A stretch of 64,000 nucleotides of DNA, from assembly GCA_947446865.1 (NCBI GenBank), contig CANFHX010000010.1:30031-94030 (forward strand), written 5' to 3'. The position numbers and the translations under genes were made by a program. The notes under the pieces are model-generated. The model had not been told where the DNA came from, made no database searches, and saw only the letters and a list, made by a program, of their open reading frames with translations. Of this stretch, positions 9,106-18,349 are shown piece by piece. The stretch is from Flavobacteriaceae bacterium. GTDB taxonomy: Bacteria > Bacteroidota > Bacteroidia > Flavobacteriales > Flavobacteriaceae. Every line of letters starts with the position of its first letter. Within the stretch, counting starts at the first letter, position 1.

Positions 9106-9194
9106 TGATTTTAAGTGTTTTAAGCTGTAAAGCCTTTGTTTAAAGCGATTCCAACTTATGGTTACAAAGTTAATTTTTATAAAGTTAGTGAAAT

Positions 9195-9210
9195 TATGAC
9201 TCGAGTCATA
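9195..9210. promoter_or_regulatory. Perfect palindrome, putative Crp/Fnr operator between divergent promoters
   Basis: TATGACTCGAGTCATA; TATCTTTG at 9232-9239 (+) and TAACTTTG at 9172-9165 (-). Confidence 0.7.
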
Positions 9211-9295
9211 CAAAACAGTAATTTGATGATTTATCTTTGCAGAAGAAAAAATAAGCAAACGCAAGTTTATTTTCAAAAAGAAGTCTAATACTATA

Positions 9296-9670
9296 ATGAA
9301 CAAATTACTACTACTAGTTGCACTAGCTTTGTTTCTAAAACCTATAATACCGGTTATAGACTACGTGGTTAATTATCATTATATCAGTACCGTGCTTTGT
9401 GAAAATAAAGACAAGCCAAAATTAAAATGTAATGGTAAATGTCAATTAATGAAAGGTTTGGCCAAAGCATCAAATGACGAAAAGCCTATTAATTCAGATA
9501 AAAAAAGCAACTTAAAGCAAGAAATTGAAGTGCTGTTTTTTCAAAACATAAAATCCTTACTCCCAAGACAAATTTATTTTCACAATACAATTTCTAATGG
9601 AGATAACTATACCAACTTTTACTTTCACTCGGTAAGTTGCTCCGTATTTCGTCCGCCAATTTCAGCTTAA
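9296..9670 (+). CDS. Small membrane-anchored protein with CxxxC metal-binding-like motif
   Basis: N-terminal hydrophobic helix, KLKCNGKCQLMKGLAK. Confidence 0.6.
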   Translation: MNKLLLLVALALFLKPIIPVIDYVVNYHYISTVLCENKDKPKLKCNGKCQLMKGLAKASNDEKPINSDKKSNLKQEIEVLFFQNIKSLLPRQIYFHNTISNGDNYTNFYFHSVSCSVFRPPISA

Positions 9671-9768
9671 ATTTTATCGGTTTAAAAAAGATGCAAATTT
9701 CATTAGTAGAATTACTTATGAGGGTTTTTATTGCATCATTATTTCAATTAAAATTTAAGAAAAAACAA

Positions 9769-10689
9769 ATGAAAAAATTACTTTTATCAATAGTTCTATT
9801 ACTTACAACAATAGCAACAAACAGCCAATGTGCTTGTTGTGCAGGTGCGGGAATTGGAGCAACCAATGGCGATTACAATAACGGAATTCTTACACTTCCT
9901 AAAAAAATGTTTGTAATTGAAACCTATTCTGATTATCGAACTATAAAAAAAGGAGATGCTCCAGAAGAAGATGAAAAACTTCTTACCAGCATGCTCATAA
10001 ATACCATTGGGGTTCGCTATGGAATTACAAAAAAACTGACTATTTCTGCCTTATTGCCTTATGTAAGTCTACGTACTAACTATGGATCAGATAGTGGATT
10101 AGGTGATTTAATAGTATTGGGCACCTACTCTATTTACCAAAAAAATAATTTAAATTTTGCCATTCAAGGAGGAATAAAGTTACCAACCGGCATTCAAAAA
10201 GACTCTAATTTTGATGATTCTACTATTATTATTGGATCAGGTTCTTATGATCCAATGGTAGGCTTATTAGCTTCCAAAAAATGGGATAAATTAACATTAA
10301 ACGGAAATGTACTTTATAAAAAATCAAATCCTGGTTTTGAAAATAATTACTATGGTAGTTTATCTACTCAAAGCCTATCCTTATCCTATAAAATTAAAGG
10401 TGAAGCTGCCATTTGCTCATTGGATGAAAACGATAAAAAACCCAAAACAAATTTTGGCCTAACAGCTAATTTAGGTTATACAGGGGAATGGTTAGACAAG
10501 CTAAAAGAAATGGATATAGTAGACGAAAATTCAGGGCATTATTTAGGTTTGGCAAACTTAGGAGCAACATTTTCTTATAAAAAATGGGCCGTTCCTGTTA
10601 CCTTTTCACAGCCTATTATTAGTAAAATGAATGGTACTCAAAACGATTTCGGTTTTCGATTTAGAATAGGAATTATTAGAGCATTTTAA
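9769..10689 (+). CDS. Outer-membrane beta-barrel/transporter-like protein with Cys-rich N-terminus
   Basis: Signal peptide MKKLLLSIVLLLTTIATNSQ followed by CACCAGAGIGATNGDYNNG; start refined from 9637 to 9769. Confidence 0.65.
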   Translation: MKKLLLSIVLLLTTIATNSQCACCAGAGIGATNGDYNNGILTLPKKMFVIETYSDYRTIKKGDAPEEDEKLLTSMLINTIGVRYGITKKLTISALLPYVSLRTNYGSDSGLGDLIVLGTYSIYQKNNLNFAIQGGIKLPTGIQKDSNFDDSTIIIGSGSYDPMVGLLASKKWDKLTLNGNVLYKKSNPGFENNYYGSLSTQSLSLSYKIKGEAAICSLDENDKKPKTNFGLTANLGYTGEWLDKLKEMDIVDENSGHYLGLANLGATFSYKKWAVPVTFSQPIISKMNGTQNDFGFRFRIGIIRAF

Positions 10690-10702
10690 AAAATTTAAAA
10701 AA

Positions 10703-10735
10703 AAAGAGGTCGTAAATTTACGACCTCTTTTTTTT
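10703..10735. terminator. Bidirectional intrinsic terminator
   Basis: AAAGAGGTCGTAAATTTACGACCTCTTT plus T-run. Confidence 0.85.
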
Positions 10736-10748
10736 ATTAAATCAACAA

Positions 10749-11099
10749 TTAGTATTGTGTTAATTTCAATAATAATTCTTTATTTGCTTTTAATTGGCTC
10801 ATTTGATTAGAATTTAATCCTCCTAATATTTTTTTACCATACATTTCGAAAATTACTTTTTTCTCATCTTCAGATTTAGCGGAACTTAAAGCTTCCAAAC
10901 GCATATTTAATAGTGTATTCATGTCTTTTTTCAAACTTTCTTCCATAGTAACCGTTTTAGTCAAATTGACTAAGTCTTTAGAAGTGCTTTCAGGTGTTAT
11001 TGCTTCCGTTTTTACACTTTTAACTTTAGCAGCTTCTTGTGCACTTGCATTGAAACTAAATGCTAAAAACAAGGATGCTATTACAATAATTTTTTTCAT
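10749..11099 (-). CDS. Secreted/periplasmic hypothetical protein
   Basis: Signal peptide MKKIIVIASLFLAFSFNASAQ. Confidence 0.7.
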   Translation of the reverse strand: MKKIIVIASLFLAFSFNASAQEAAKVKSVKTEAITPESTSKDLVNLTKTVTMEESLKKDMNTLLNMRLEALSSAKSEDEKKVIFEMYGKKILGGLNSNQMSQLKANKELLLKLTQY

Positions 11100-11173
11100 A
11101 ATATTTTTTTAGGTTGATTATTTAAGATGCTAATTTAATGTTTTTTTTTACAAATCGCATAAAATTCAAAAAT

Positions 11174-12868
11174 TTATGCTTTTAACTCCACTGTTTTATT
11201 TTCGCCATCTACCAAAACTTTAATTAAAGCATGTTTAGAAAGCCCTTTCATAGCAGCATCCCATTTTTTACCACTTAATGCTGCACGCTCTTTTAATTGT
11301 GCTAAAGGTTGGTTGTTTTCTGCTTTTAAGAGACTTACTACTGCTTTTTCGTCCTCGGTTAATTCTACTTGTTTTTTCTCTGGTCGCATTTGCGGAAAGA
11401 AAAGGACTTCTTGAATAGAGGCATTATTAGTCAAAAACATTATCAATCGATCCATTCCAATTCCTAAACCAGAAGTTGGCGGCATTCCATATTCTAAGGC
11501 TCTTAAGAAATCGTTATCAATAAATTGCGTTGCTTCGTCATCACCACGTTCGGCTAATTTTAATTGCGATTCAAAACGCTCTCTTTGGTCTATTGGGTCG
11601 TTCAATTCCGAATAGGCATTGGCAACTTCTTTACCACATACCATCAATTCAAAACGCTCCGTCAATTCTGGATTGTCGCGGTGTTCTTTACATAAAGGCG
11701 ACATTTCTTTTGGATAATCGGTAATAAAAGTTGGCTGAATAAAATTTCCTTCGCATTTGGCGCCAAAAATTTCATCAATTAATTTTCCTTTACCCATAGT
11801 AGCATCTACTTCAATTCCCATAGATCTTGCAGCATCAAACAATTCCGCTTCACTTTTTCCAGAAATATCAAAACCCGTAAAGTTTTTAATGGCATCCGTC
11901 ATGGTTACTCTAGCATAAGGTGCTTTGAAACTCACTTTATGTTCACCAAATGTTGCGTCGGTAGTTCCATTAACTTCCATGGCGCAATAATCTAACAAAT
12001 TTTCAGTAAATTCCATCATCCAATTGTAGTCTTTGTAGGCTACATAAATTTCCATAGCGGTAAATTCTGGATTGTGGGTTCGGTCCATTCCTTCGTTTCT
12101 AAAGTTTTTAGAAAACTCAAAAACACCATCAAAACCACCTACAATTAATCGTTTTAGATACAATTCATTGGCAATTCTCATGTACAACGGAATATCCAAA
12201 CTATTGTGATGGGTAATAAATGGTCGTGCTGCTGCCCCACCCGCAATAGATTGCAATACAGGAGTTTCCACCTCCATATAACCCGCTGCGTTGAAATAAT
12301 TTCGCATGGCCGTGAAAAGTTTCGTTCTTTTGATAAAAACTTCTTTCACTTGCGGATTCACAACTAAATCTACATATCGCATTCGGTAACGCAATTCGGC
12401 ATCGTTAAATGCGTCGTGCACATTTCCTTCTTCGTCTGTTTTTGGTAATGGCAATGGTCGTAAGGTTTTACTTAAAAAAGTAAATCCATCCACACGAACA
12501 CATTGCGCACCTACTTTGGTAGTGAATAATTCCCCTTCAATACCTATAAAATCTCCTAAATCGGTTAGTTTTTTAAACACTTGGTTGTAGGTAGTTTTAT
12601 CTTCCTCTGGACACATTACGTCCCGATTAAGATACAACTGCATTCTGCCTTCACTATCTTGCAATTCGGCAAAGCACGCCTTTCCTTGATCGCGAACACT
12701 CATCAATCTTCCAGCAAGAATAACCTTCTTACCTTCTTCAAAGTTCTCCTTAACTTGCTTGGAAGTATGGTTTACCGGAAATAAATTGGCAGGATAAGGG
12801 TTGATTCCTAGAGCACGTAAAGCATCTAGTTTATCTCTTCTAATGATTTCTTGTTCTGAAAGTTGCAT
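11174..12868 (-). CDS. lysS: Lysyl-tRNA synthetase, class II
   Basis: YMEVETPVLQSIAGGAAARPF, FRNEGMDRTHNPEFTAMEIY, GLGIGMDRLIMFL. Confidence 0.98.
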   Translation of the reverse strand: MQLSEQEIIRRDKLDALRALGINPYPANLFPVNHTSKQVKENFEEGKKVILAGRLMSVRDQGKACFAELQDSEGRMQLYLNRDVMCPEEDKTTYNQVFKKLTDLGDFIGIEGELFTTKVGAQCVRVDGFTFLSKTLRPLPLPKTDEEGNVHDAFNDAELRYRMRYVDLVVNPQVKEVFIKRTKLFTAMRNYFNAAGYMEVETPVLQSIAGGAAARPFITHHNSLDIPLYMRIANELYLKRLIVGGFDGVFEFSKNFRNEGMDRTHNPEFTAMEIYVAYKDYNWMMEFTENLLDYCAMEVNGTTDATFGEHKVSFKAPYARVTMTDAIKNFTGFDISGKSEAELFDAARSMGIEVDATMGKGKLIDEIFGAKCEGNFIQPTFITDYPKEMSPLCKEHRDNPELTERFELMVCGKEVANAYSELNDPIDQRERFESQLKLAERGDDEATQFIDNDFLRALEYGMPPTSGLGIGMDRLIMFLTNNASIQEVLFFPQMRPEKKQVELTEDEKAVVSLLKAENNQPLAQLKERAALSGKKWDAAMKGLSKHALIKVLVDGENKTVELKA

Positions 12869-12976
12869 ATAATAGTTTTTAAGCCTGCAAAGATAATAAA
12901 AGATTGGCGATTGCGTAATTTAGAATTCACATTTTTGTAGGAAACAATTGTGGGTAAGGTTTAAAATTTTATTACA

Positions 12977-13010
12977 AAAAAAATGCCCCACTTACGTGAG
13001 GCATTTCCTT
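12977..13010 (-). terminator. Intrinsic terminator of hppA
   Basis: AAATGCCCCAC-TTAC-GTGAGGCATTT with A-run on plus strand (U-run for the minus transcript). Confidence 0.75.
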
Positions 13011-13028
13011 ATAAAAAGTTTTGGAAAA

Positions 13029-15596
13029 CTATTCCATTGCTTCCACTTTTGCTTTTACATCTTTTAAAGATCCTTCAAAAACTTGCGTAGTTGCTTTTCC
13101 TTTTTCAGTAGTAATTACAGTAGCTTTTGCTTTCCCATTATCATTGGTAATAGTTACATTTACATTTTTGTCGTCTTTCTTAGCACAACAAGATTTAGAT
13201 TCTCCTTCTTCACATTCTTTAGGAGCGACGAATTTTCCATCAGCACCATAATGGGACAAACACATTTCTTTTTGCTCTGGAGAACATTTAAGACTATCGC
13301 ACATTGCTGCACATTCGTCTTTAGTCATTGTAGCACATTTGCTCATGTCGCATTTGCCCATATCTTCAGAACATTTAGAAGACATTTCAATAACACATTT
13401 CATTTCTTTTCCTTCTGGAGCAGTACCGTTTCCTAATATTGGAGCGATTACTAAACCTATCAAACAAGTTAATTTGATCAAGATGTTCATAGATGGACCT
13501 GAAGTATCTTTAAATGGATCTCCAACAGTATCACCAGTTACGGCAGCCTTGTGAGCATCCGAACCTTTAAAAGTCATTTCGCCATTAATTTCTACACCTG
13601 CTTCGAAAGATTTTTTAGCATTATCCCAAGCACCACCAGCGTTGTTTTGGAACACAGCCCAAAGCACACCTGAAACAGTAACTCCGGCCATATATCCACC
13701 TAACATTTCAGCGATTAACATATTATTATCTCCGTAAACTAATTTACCTAAAAGTACTATTGCTATAGGAAAACCAATTGTCATTACTCCTGGCAACATC
13801 ATTTCACGTAAAGCCGCTTTAGTAGAAATATCTACACATTTAGCATATTCTGGTTTCCCAGTTCCTTCCATAATTCCTGGAATTTCTTTAAACTGACGAC
13901 GTACTTCATACACCATATCCATTGCAGCCTTACCTACAGAGTTCATTGCTAAAGCAGAGAAAACTACAGGAATCATACCACCCACAAATAACATTGCCAA
14001 AACTGGCGCTTTAAAGATATTGATACCATCAATTCCTGTAAAAGTTACATAGGCAGCAAATAATGCTAATGAAGTTAATGCAGCAGAAGCGATTGCAAAA
14101 CCTTTACCTGTTGCAGCAGTTGTGTTACCAACTGAATCCAAAATATCGGTACGAGTACGAACTTCTTTAGGTAATTCACTCATTTCAGCAATTCCACCAG
14201 CGTTATCTGAAATTGGTCCGAAAGCATCAATAGCTAATTGCATTGCAGTTGTAGCCATCATTGCAGAAGCAGCCAAAGCAACACCATAGAAACCAGCAAA
14301 AGCATACGATGCCCAAATAGCACCTGCAAATAATAAAACAGTTGGGAAAGTTGAAATCATACCAGTTGCTAAACCAGCGATTACGTTAGTCCCTGCACCT
14401 GTAGAAGATTTTTGTACAATTGCCAAAACTGGTTTTGTACCTAAACCTGTATAATATTCGGTAACCGATGAAATAGTTGCTCCAACTACTAATCCTACGA
14501 TAGTAGCATAGAAAACTCTCATAGAAGAAATATCTTTTAATCCTTCACCGAAGAAATTCATTTTCATTGTTTCTGGCAACATTAATTTAACTAAAACAAA
14601 ACAAGCAATTGCTGTTAATGCAATAGAAATCCAGTTTCCAATATTTAATGCTTTTTGCACTTGTGCTTCTTTAGCATTGTCATCTGAAATTTTCACAACC
14701 ATTGTTCCTATAATAGAAAACAAGATTCCGAAACCTGCAATTGCCATTGGTAATAAAATTGGTCCAATACCGCCAAATTTATCAACAATCATTCCTCCCA
14801 TATCTTTAATCACATAGTTTCCAAGAACCATTGCAGCAAGAACAGTAGCAACATAAGAACCAAATAAATCGGCACCCATACCTGCAACATCCCCTACGTT
14901 ATCTCCAACGTTATCTGCAATTGTAGCAGGATTACGTGGATCATCCTCTGGAATTCCAGCTTCTACTTTACCTACTAAATCAGCACCTACATCGGCAGCT
15001 TTAGTATAAATACCTCCACCAACACGAGCAAATAATGCAATAGATTCAGCCCCAAGAGAGAATCCAGCAAGAGTTTCTAATACTTTAGTCATGTCTTCTG
15101 TTGAAGTCCAAACCCCACCCATAAAGAAATGGAAGAAGAAAATAAAGAAACCTGTAAGACCTAAAACGGCCAAACCAGCAACTCCAAGACCCATTACAGT
15201 TCCACCACCAAAAGAAACTTTTAATGCTTGTGGCAAACTAGTACGAGCCGCTTGTGTAGTACGTACGTTTGTTTTCGTAGCGATTTTCATCCCCATATTT
15301 CCAGCTAAAGCTGAAAAGAAAGCTCCAAAAACAAAAGCTATTACTATCAATATGTGTGTTGTAGGAACCAAAAAAGAAATTCCTGCTAGAACAATACTTG
15401 CTAAAACTACAAATATTGCCAATAATCGGTATTCTGCTTTAAGAAAAGCCAAGGCACCTTCGTAGATATAATCTGAAATTTCTTTCATCTTACCGTCGCC
15501 GGCATCTTGTTTTAAAACCCAAGATCTTTTGATAGCCATAAAAGCTAATCCAATTAACGCCATTACAATTGGCACATAAATCATTAATGATTCCAT
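13029..15596 (-). CDS. hppA: Membrane-bound ion-translocating pyrophosphatase with Cys-rich C-terminal extension
   Basis: DVGADLVGKVEAGIPEDDPRNPATIADNVGDNVGD signature; about 133-aa tail after GLVIAPILG. Confidence 0.97.
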   Translation of the reverse strand: MESLMIYVPIVMALIGLAFMAIKRSWVLKQDAGDGKMKEISDYIYEGALAFLKAEYRLLAIFVVLASIVLAGISFLVPTTHILIVIAFVFGAFFSALAGNMGMKIATKTNVRTTQAARTSLPQALKVSFGGGTVMGLGVAGLAVLGLTGFFIFFFHFFMGGVWTSTEDMTKVLETLAGFSLGAESIALFARVGGGIYTKAADVGADLVGKVEAGIPEDDPRNPATIADNVGDNVGDVAGMGADLFGSYVATVLAAMVLGNYVIKDMGGMIVDKFGGIGPILLPMAIAGFGILFSIIGTMVVKISDDNAKEAQVQKALNIGNWISIALTAIACFVLVKLMLPETMKMNFFGEGLKDISSMRVFYATIVGLVVGATISSVTEYYTGLGTKPVLAIVQKSSTGAGTNVIAGLATGMISTFPTVLLFAGAIWASYAFAGFYGVALAASAMMATTAMQLAIDAFGPISDNAGGIAEMSELPKEVRTRTDILDSVGNTTAATGKGFAIASAALTSLALFAAYVTFTGIDGINIFKAPVLAMLFVGGMIPVVFSALAMNSVGKAAMDMVYEVRRQFKEIPGIMEGTGKPEYAKCVDISTKAALREMMLPGVMTIGFPIAIVLLGKLVYGDNNMLIAEMLGGYMAGVTVSGVLWAVFQNNAGGAWDNAKKSFEAGVEINGEMTFKGSDAHKAAVTGDTVGDPFKDTSGPSMNILIKLTCLIGLVIAPILGNGTAPEGKEMKCVIEMSSKCSEDMGKCDMSKCATMTKDECAAMCDSLKCSPEQKEMCLSHYGADGKFVAPKECEEGESKSCCAKKDDKNVNVTITNDNGKAKATVITTEKGKATTQVFEGSLKDVKAKVEAME

Positions 15597-15784
15597 AAAT
15601 TTAAAATGTTTGTTATAAATTTTATCGGGTGCAAAAATAACAAAAATTTAAGAACTTATGCAACTTGCATTGTTTTATAAAAAAAAATAATGCTAAATTT
15701 ATATAGTTTTTTTGAGAAAACTTCAAAAACTAGTGTTTAAACCATTAGTAGACAAGGCAAATTCGTTGTTTTTTTTTATGTAGT

Positions 15785-18271
15785 TTAAAAATAAAATCCA
15801 AATTGACCTTTAATAGTAAAATTGTTTGTTCCTGGAATATCTCTGTAATTTCCTCTAAAACTAGCATCTATTCTGAATACTTTGAAAATGTTGCCAATAC
15901 CAACGCTGTATTCCCAATAGGGAGTTGTTGGCGCTTTGTAGATTAATCCAGAAGCATTTAGTAGTTTGTTTTCTTCAGATATATCGCCATAAACGGTTCT
16001 TGCTCCAATAATTTCTCTCCAATTTAGTTTTTTCATAATTGGGATTCTTGAGAACAATCGGCCTTGAAAATTGTGCTCCCACTGCAAAGTGGCATATCTA
16101 TCGGATACAAATTCATAGAAATTTAAGTTGCTAAAGGTATTTCCGATAACAAAATAAGTTTGATTTCCAGGAATTACACTCATCAACCCTAACGGAACTT
16201 GCCCAAAAGTTTTACCTAATTCCATGGTAAGATTAGTTCTTCCTAGCGGCCCAATTAATATTGGTTGCTTGTAATATAATTGTAGCCTGCTATAATCAAA
16301 ATCACTATGCATCAACCCTTTAAATCCTTGGCTGTAATTGACGAAAATCCTACTAAATGGGTTATCTACAATGGATCGTTCTACTCCGTAACCGGAACTT
16401 TTTTTGTTCGGAGTATACTCTACTTGAAGATTTACTTCCGATTGTTTTACCAAACTTTTAGTAGTGGTGTACGTATCATCCGCATAGTAATCTAAACTAA
16501 ATGTTGGCGATGCCGATTCTAAAGTTCTATAAGAAAATCCTGTTTCGAAAATTAAATTTTTGACTGGTTCAATTTCTATAGATGCATTAGTTAAATTAAT
16601 ATTGGTAAGTTTACCATTATTACCCGAACTAAAGACACTAGAAGACGCATAACTTCTACCTAAAACATCGCTAGTCGTGGTTAAACTCGCACCTATTTGT
16701 TCAATATCTCTTCGGTTTCCACCTGAAATAATAATTCTGTTTTTGGTGTCAATCATCCATTTACCAGAGATACCATATTTGAATTTATTGTCTTGAAATC
16801 CATAAGCAGTATATCCTTGCAAACGCCATTTATCGTTGTGACCAAAGTAGGTTCTACCCCCTACTCTTAAACGCCATCCTTCCACTACATTATACCCGAA
16901 GGTGGAAAAAATTGGGCCAAAATCAAAATTATTATAATTAATATATCCGCTACCTAATACGGTTACGAAATTATACATTTGCTTGAACTTCTTAATAGTT
17001 TTAAGTGTGTCCAACATTTTATAAACTCCAACCTCATCTTTGTTTAATTTTTCAAAACGATGTTTTTCCCAATAGTCATTGTCTTTTGTAAATACTGCAT
17101 TGTCAACAAAGTTAACTTCTTCTTTATAAAATTTCTCGGGCTTGGTTTCATTAAATTTATGATTTCTAAACAAAGTGGTTCGTTTTCCATAAACGCCTTT
17201 TGCTTCTTCTTTTTTGCTAAAAGCAAAATCCGACATCATATAATCTCGCGTCAACAAGAAAACAGAGTCATTTTGTACGTCAAATTCTTGTTCAATATAA
17301 ATATCTTTTACCCAGTTAATATTGGCACTTTTAGAAACTGCCATATTAATAGTTTTGATTGCAAAAGTGGAATCATTGACCCAAAAATCACCTTTAAAAG
17401 TCAATTCATTTTTCCTTCTTGGATAAAAATCAATATTATAGCACCATTTTTTATCCACAAAAGCACTGTCGCGAAGCACATAATTATAGACATCAATTCC
17501 AGTTGTAGAAAGTGGACTCGTAAAGCTTTTATCAAAAAAGGTTAAGTGATTATTGTAAATATTGTAGTCATTATACAAATCTTTCATGAACGTATTGACG
17601 CCTTCCCCATTACTCAATCCAGAATTTTTATTGGCTTTAAGAATAGATTTTTCTTTATTAATTTTATTATCACCATACACATCGTATAACGATTCGTTAA
17701 TAAAAATAGGCAAATAGGTTTTTCCTGTTACCTTAGAAGTATCCATTTTATTGAAAACAAATTCCATGCCTTTAAAGACTTTGCTTTTCATAAAAGCGCT
17801 ATCAATAGTATTTAAATCAAATTCTATTTTTTCGTATTTTTCATATTGGTATTGGTTAAAAATCCGCAAGCCATTTTTTCTTTTACGCTCCCAAATTTTT
17901 CTAAGAATTGCTAATGCTGGATTGTTTTTTTTAGATGTCTTTCCTTTGAAGATAACCACTTCCTGCAATTCTATTTCGCCGTCCAATACAATTTTCATAT
18001 TGTAGTTTACGGCTTTCGTTAGAGAAACATCTTTAGTAGTGTAACCAGCAAACGCAATTGCAATTGCGGTATAGGTTTTAGTAGATTCCAAATAAAATTT
18101 TCCATATTCATCACTTACCGTTCCTTCATTGGATCCTTTAAAAACAATATTGGCATACGAAATCGGTTGGTTTTTTTTATCAACAACCACTCCACCGACT
18201 TTAGTTTGTGCAGAAATGATAGTCGTAAAACAGAAAATAAATATAATAGGAAATACTAAATTTTTCAACAT
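15785..18271 (-). CDS. DUF5686 / carboxypeptidase-like regulatory domain outer-membrane protein
   Basis: Signal peptide, CarboxypepD_reg-like N-terminus VGGVVVDKKNQPISYANIVFKG, long beta-barrel-like C-terminus. Confidence 0.85.
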   Translation of the reverse strand: MLKNLVFPIIFIFCFTTIISAQTKVGGVVVDKKNQPISYANIVFKGSNEGTVSDEYGKFYLESTKTYTAIAIAFAGYTTKDVSLTKAVNYNMKIVLDGEIELQEVVIFKGKTSKKNNPALAILRKIWERKRKNGLRIFNQYQYEKYEKIEFDLNTIDSAFMKSKVFKGMEFVFNKMDTSKVTGKTYLPIFINESLYDVYGDNKINKEKSILKANKNSGLSNGEGVNTFMKDLYNDYNIYNNHLTFFDKSFTSPLSTTGIDVYNYVLRDSAFVDKKWCYNIDFYPRRKNELTFKGDFWVNDSTFAIKTINMAVSKSANINWVKDIYIEQEFDVQNDSVFLLTRDYMMSDFAFSKKEEAKGVYGKRTTLFRNHKFNETKPEKFYKEEVNFVDNAVFTKDNDYWEKHRFEKLNKDEVGVYKMLDTLKTIKKFKQMYNFVTVLGSGYINYNNFDFGPIFSTFGYNVVEGWRLRVGGRTYFGHNDKWRLQGYTAYGFQDNKFKYGISGKWMIDTKNRIIISGGNRRDIEQIGASLTTTSDVLGRSYASSSVFSSGNNGKLTNINLTNASIEIEPVKNLIFETGFSYRTLESASPTFSLDYYADDTYTTTKSLVKQSEVNLQVEYTPNKKSSGYGVERSIVDNPFSRIFVNYSQGFKGLMHSDFDYSRLQLYYKQPILIGPLGRTNLTMELGKTFGQVPLGLMSVIPGNQTYFVIGNTFSNLNFYEFVSDRYATLQWEHNFQGRLFSRIPIMKKLNWREIIGARTVYGDISEENKLLNASGLIYKAPTTPYWEYSVGIGNIFKVFRIDASFRGNYRDIPGTNNFTIKGQFGFYF

Positions 18272-18299
18272 GCGTAATCAAAATTAAATTTAAAAAAAA

Positions 18300-18330
18300 A
18301 AGCTTCATCTGGATTTCTCCGATGAAGCTT
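18300..18330 (-). terminator. Hairpin terminator of pdhB-like gene
   Basis: AAGCTTCATC...GATGAAGCTT next to an A-run on the plus strand. Confidence 0.7.
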
Positions 18331-18349
18331 CAAATATAATAGATAATTA

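Noticed and set aside
13083-13436. Antisense ORFs opposite hppA (117, 76, 71, 124 aa)
   Set aside because: Low-complexity Phe/Ser-rich or Lys/Pro-rich translations caused by codon bias of the opposite strand
17060-17545. 161-aa antisense ORF opposite the DUF5686 gene
   Set aside because: Composition typical of antisense of a coding strand; long overlap with a confident CDS
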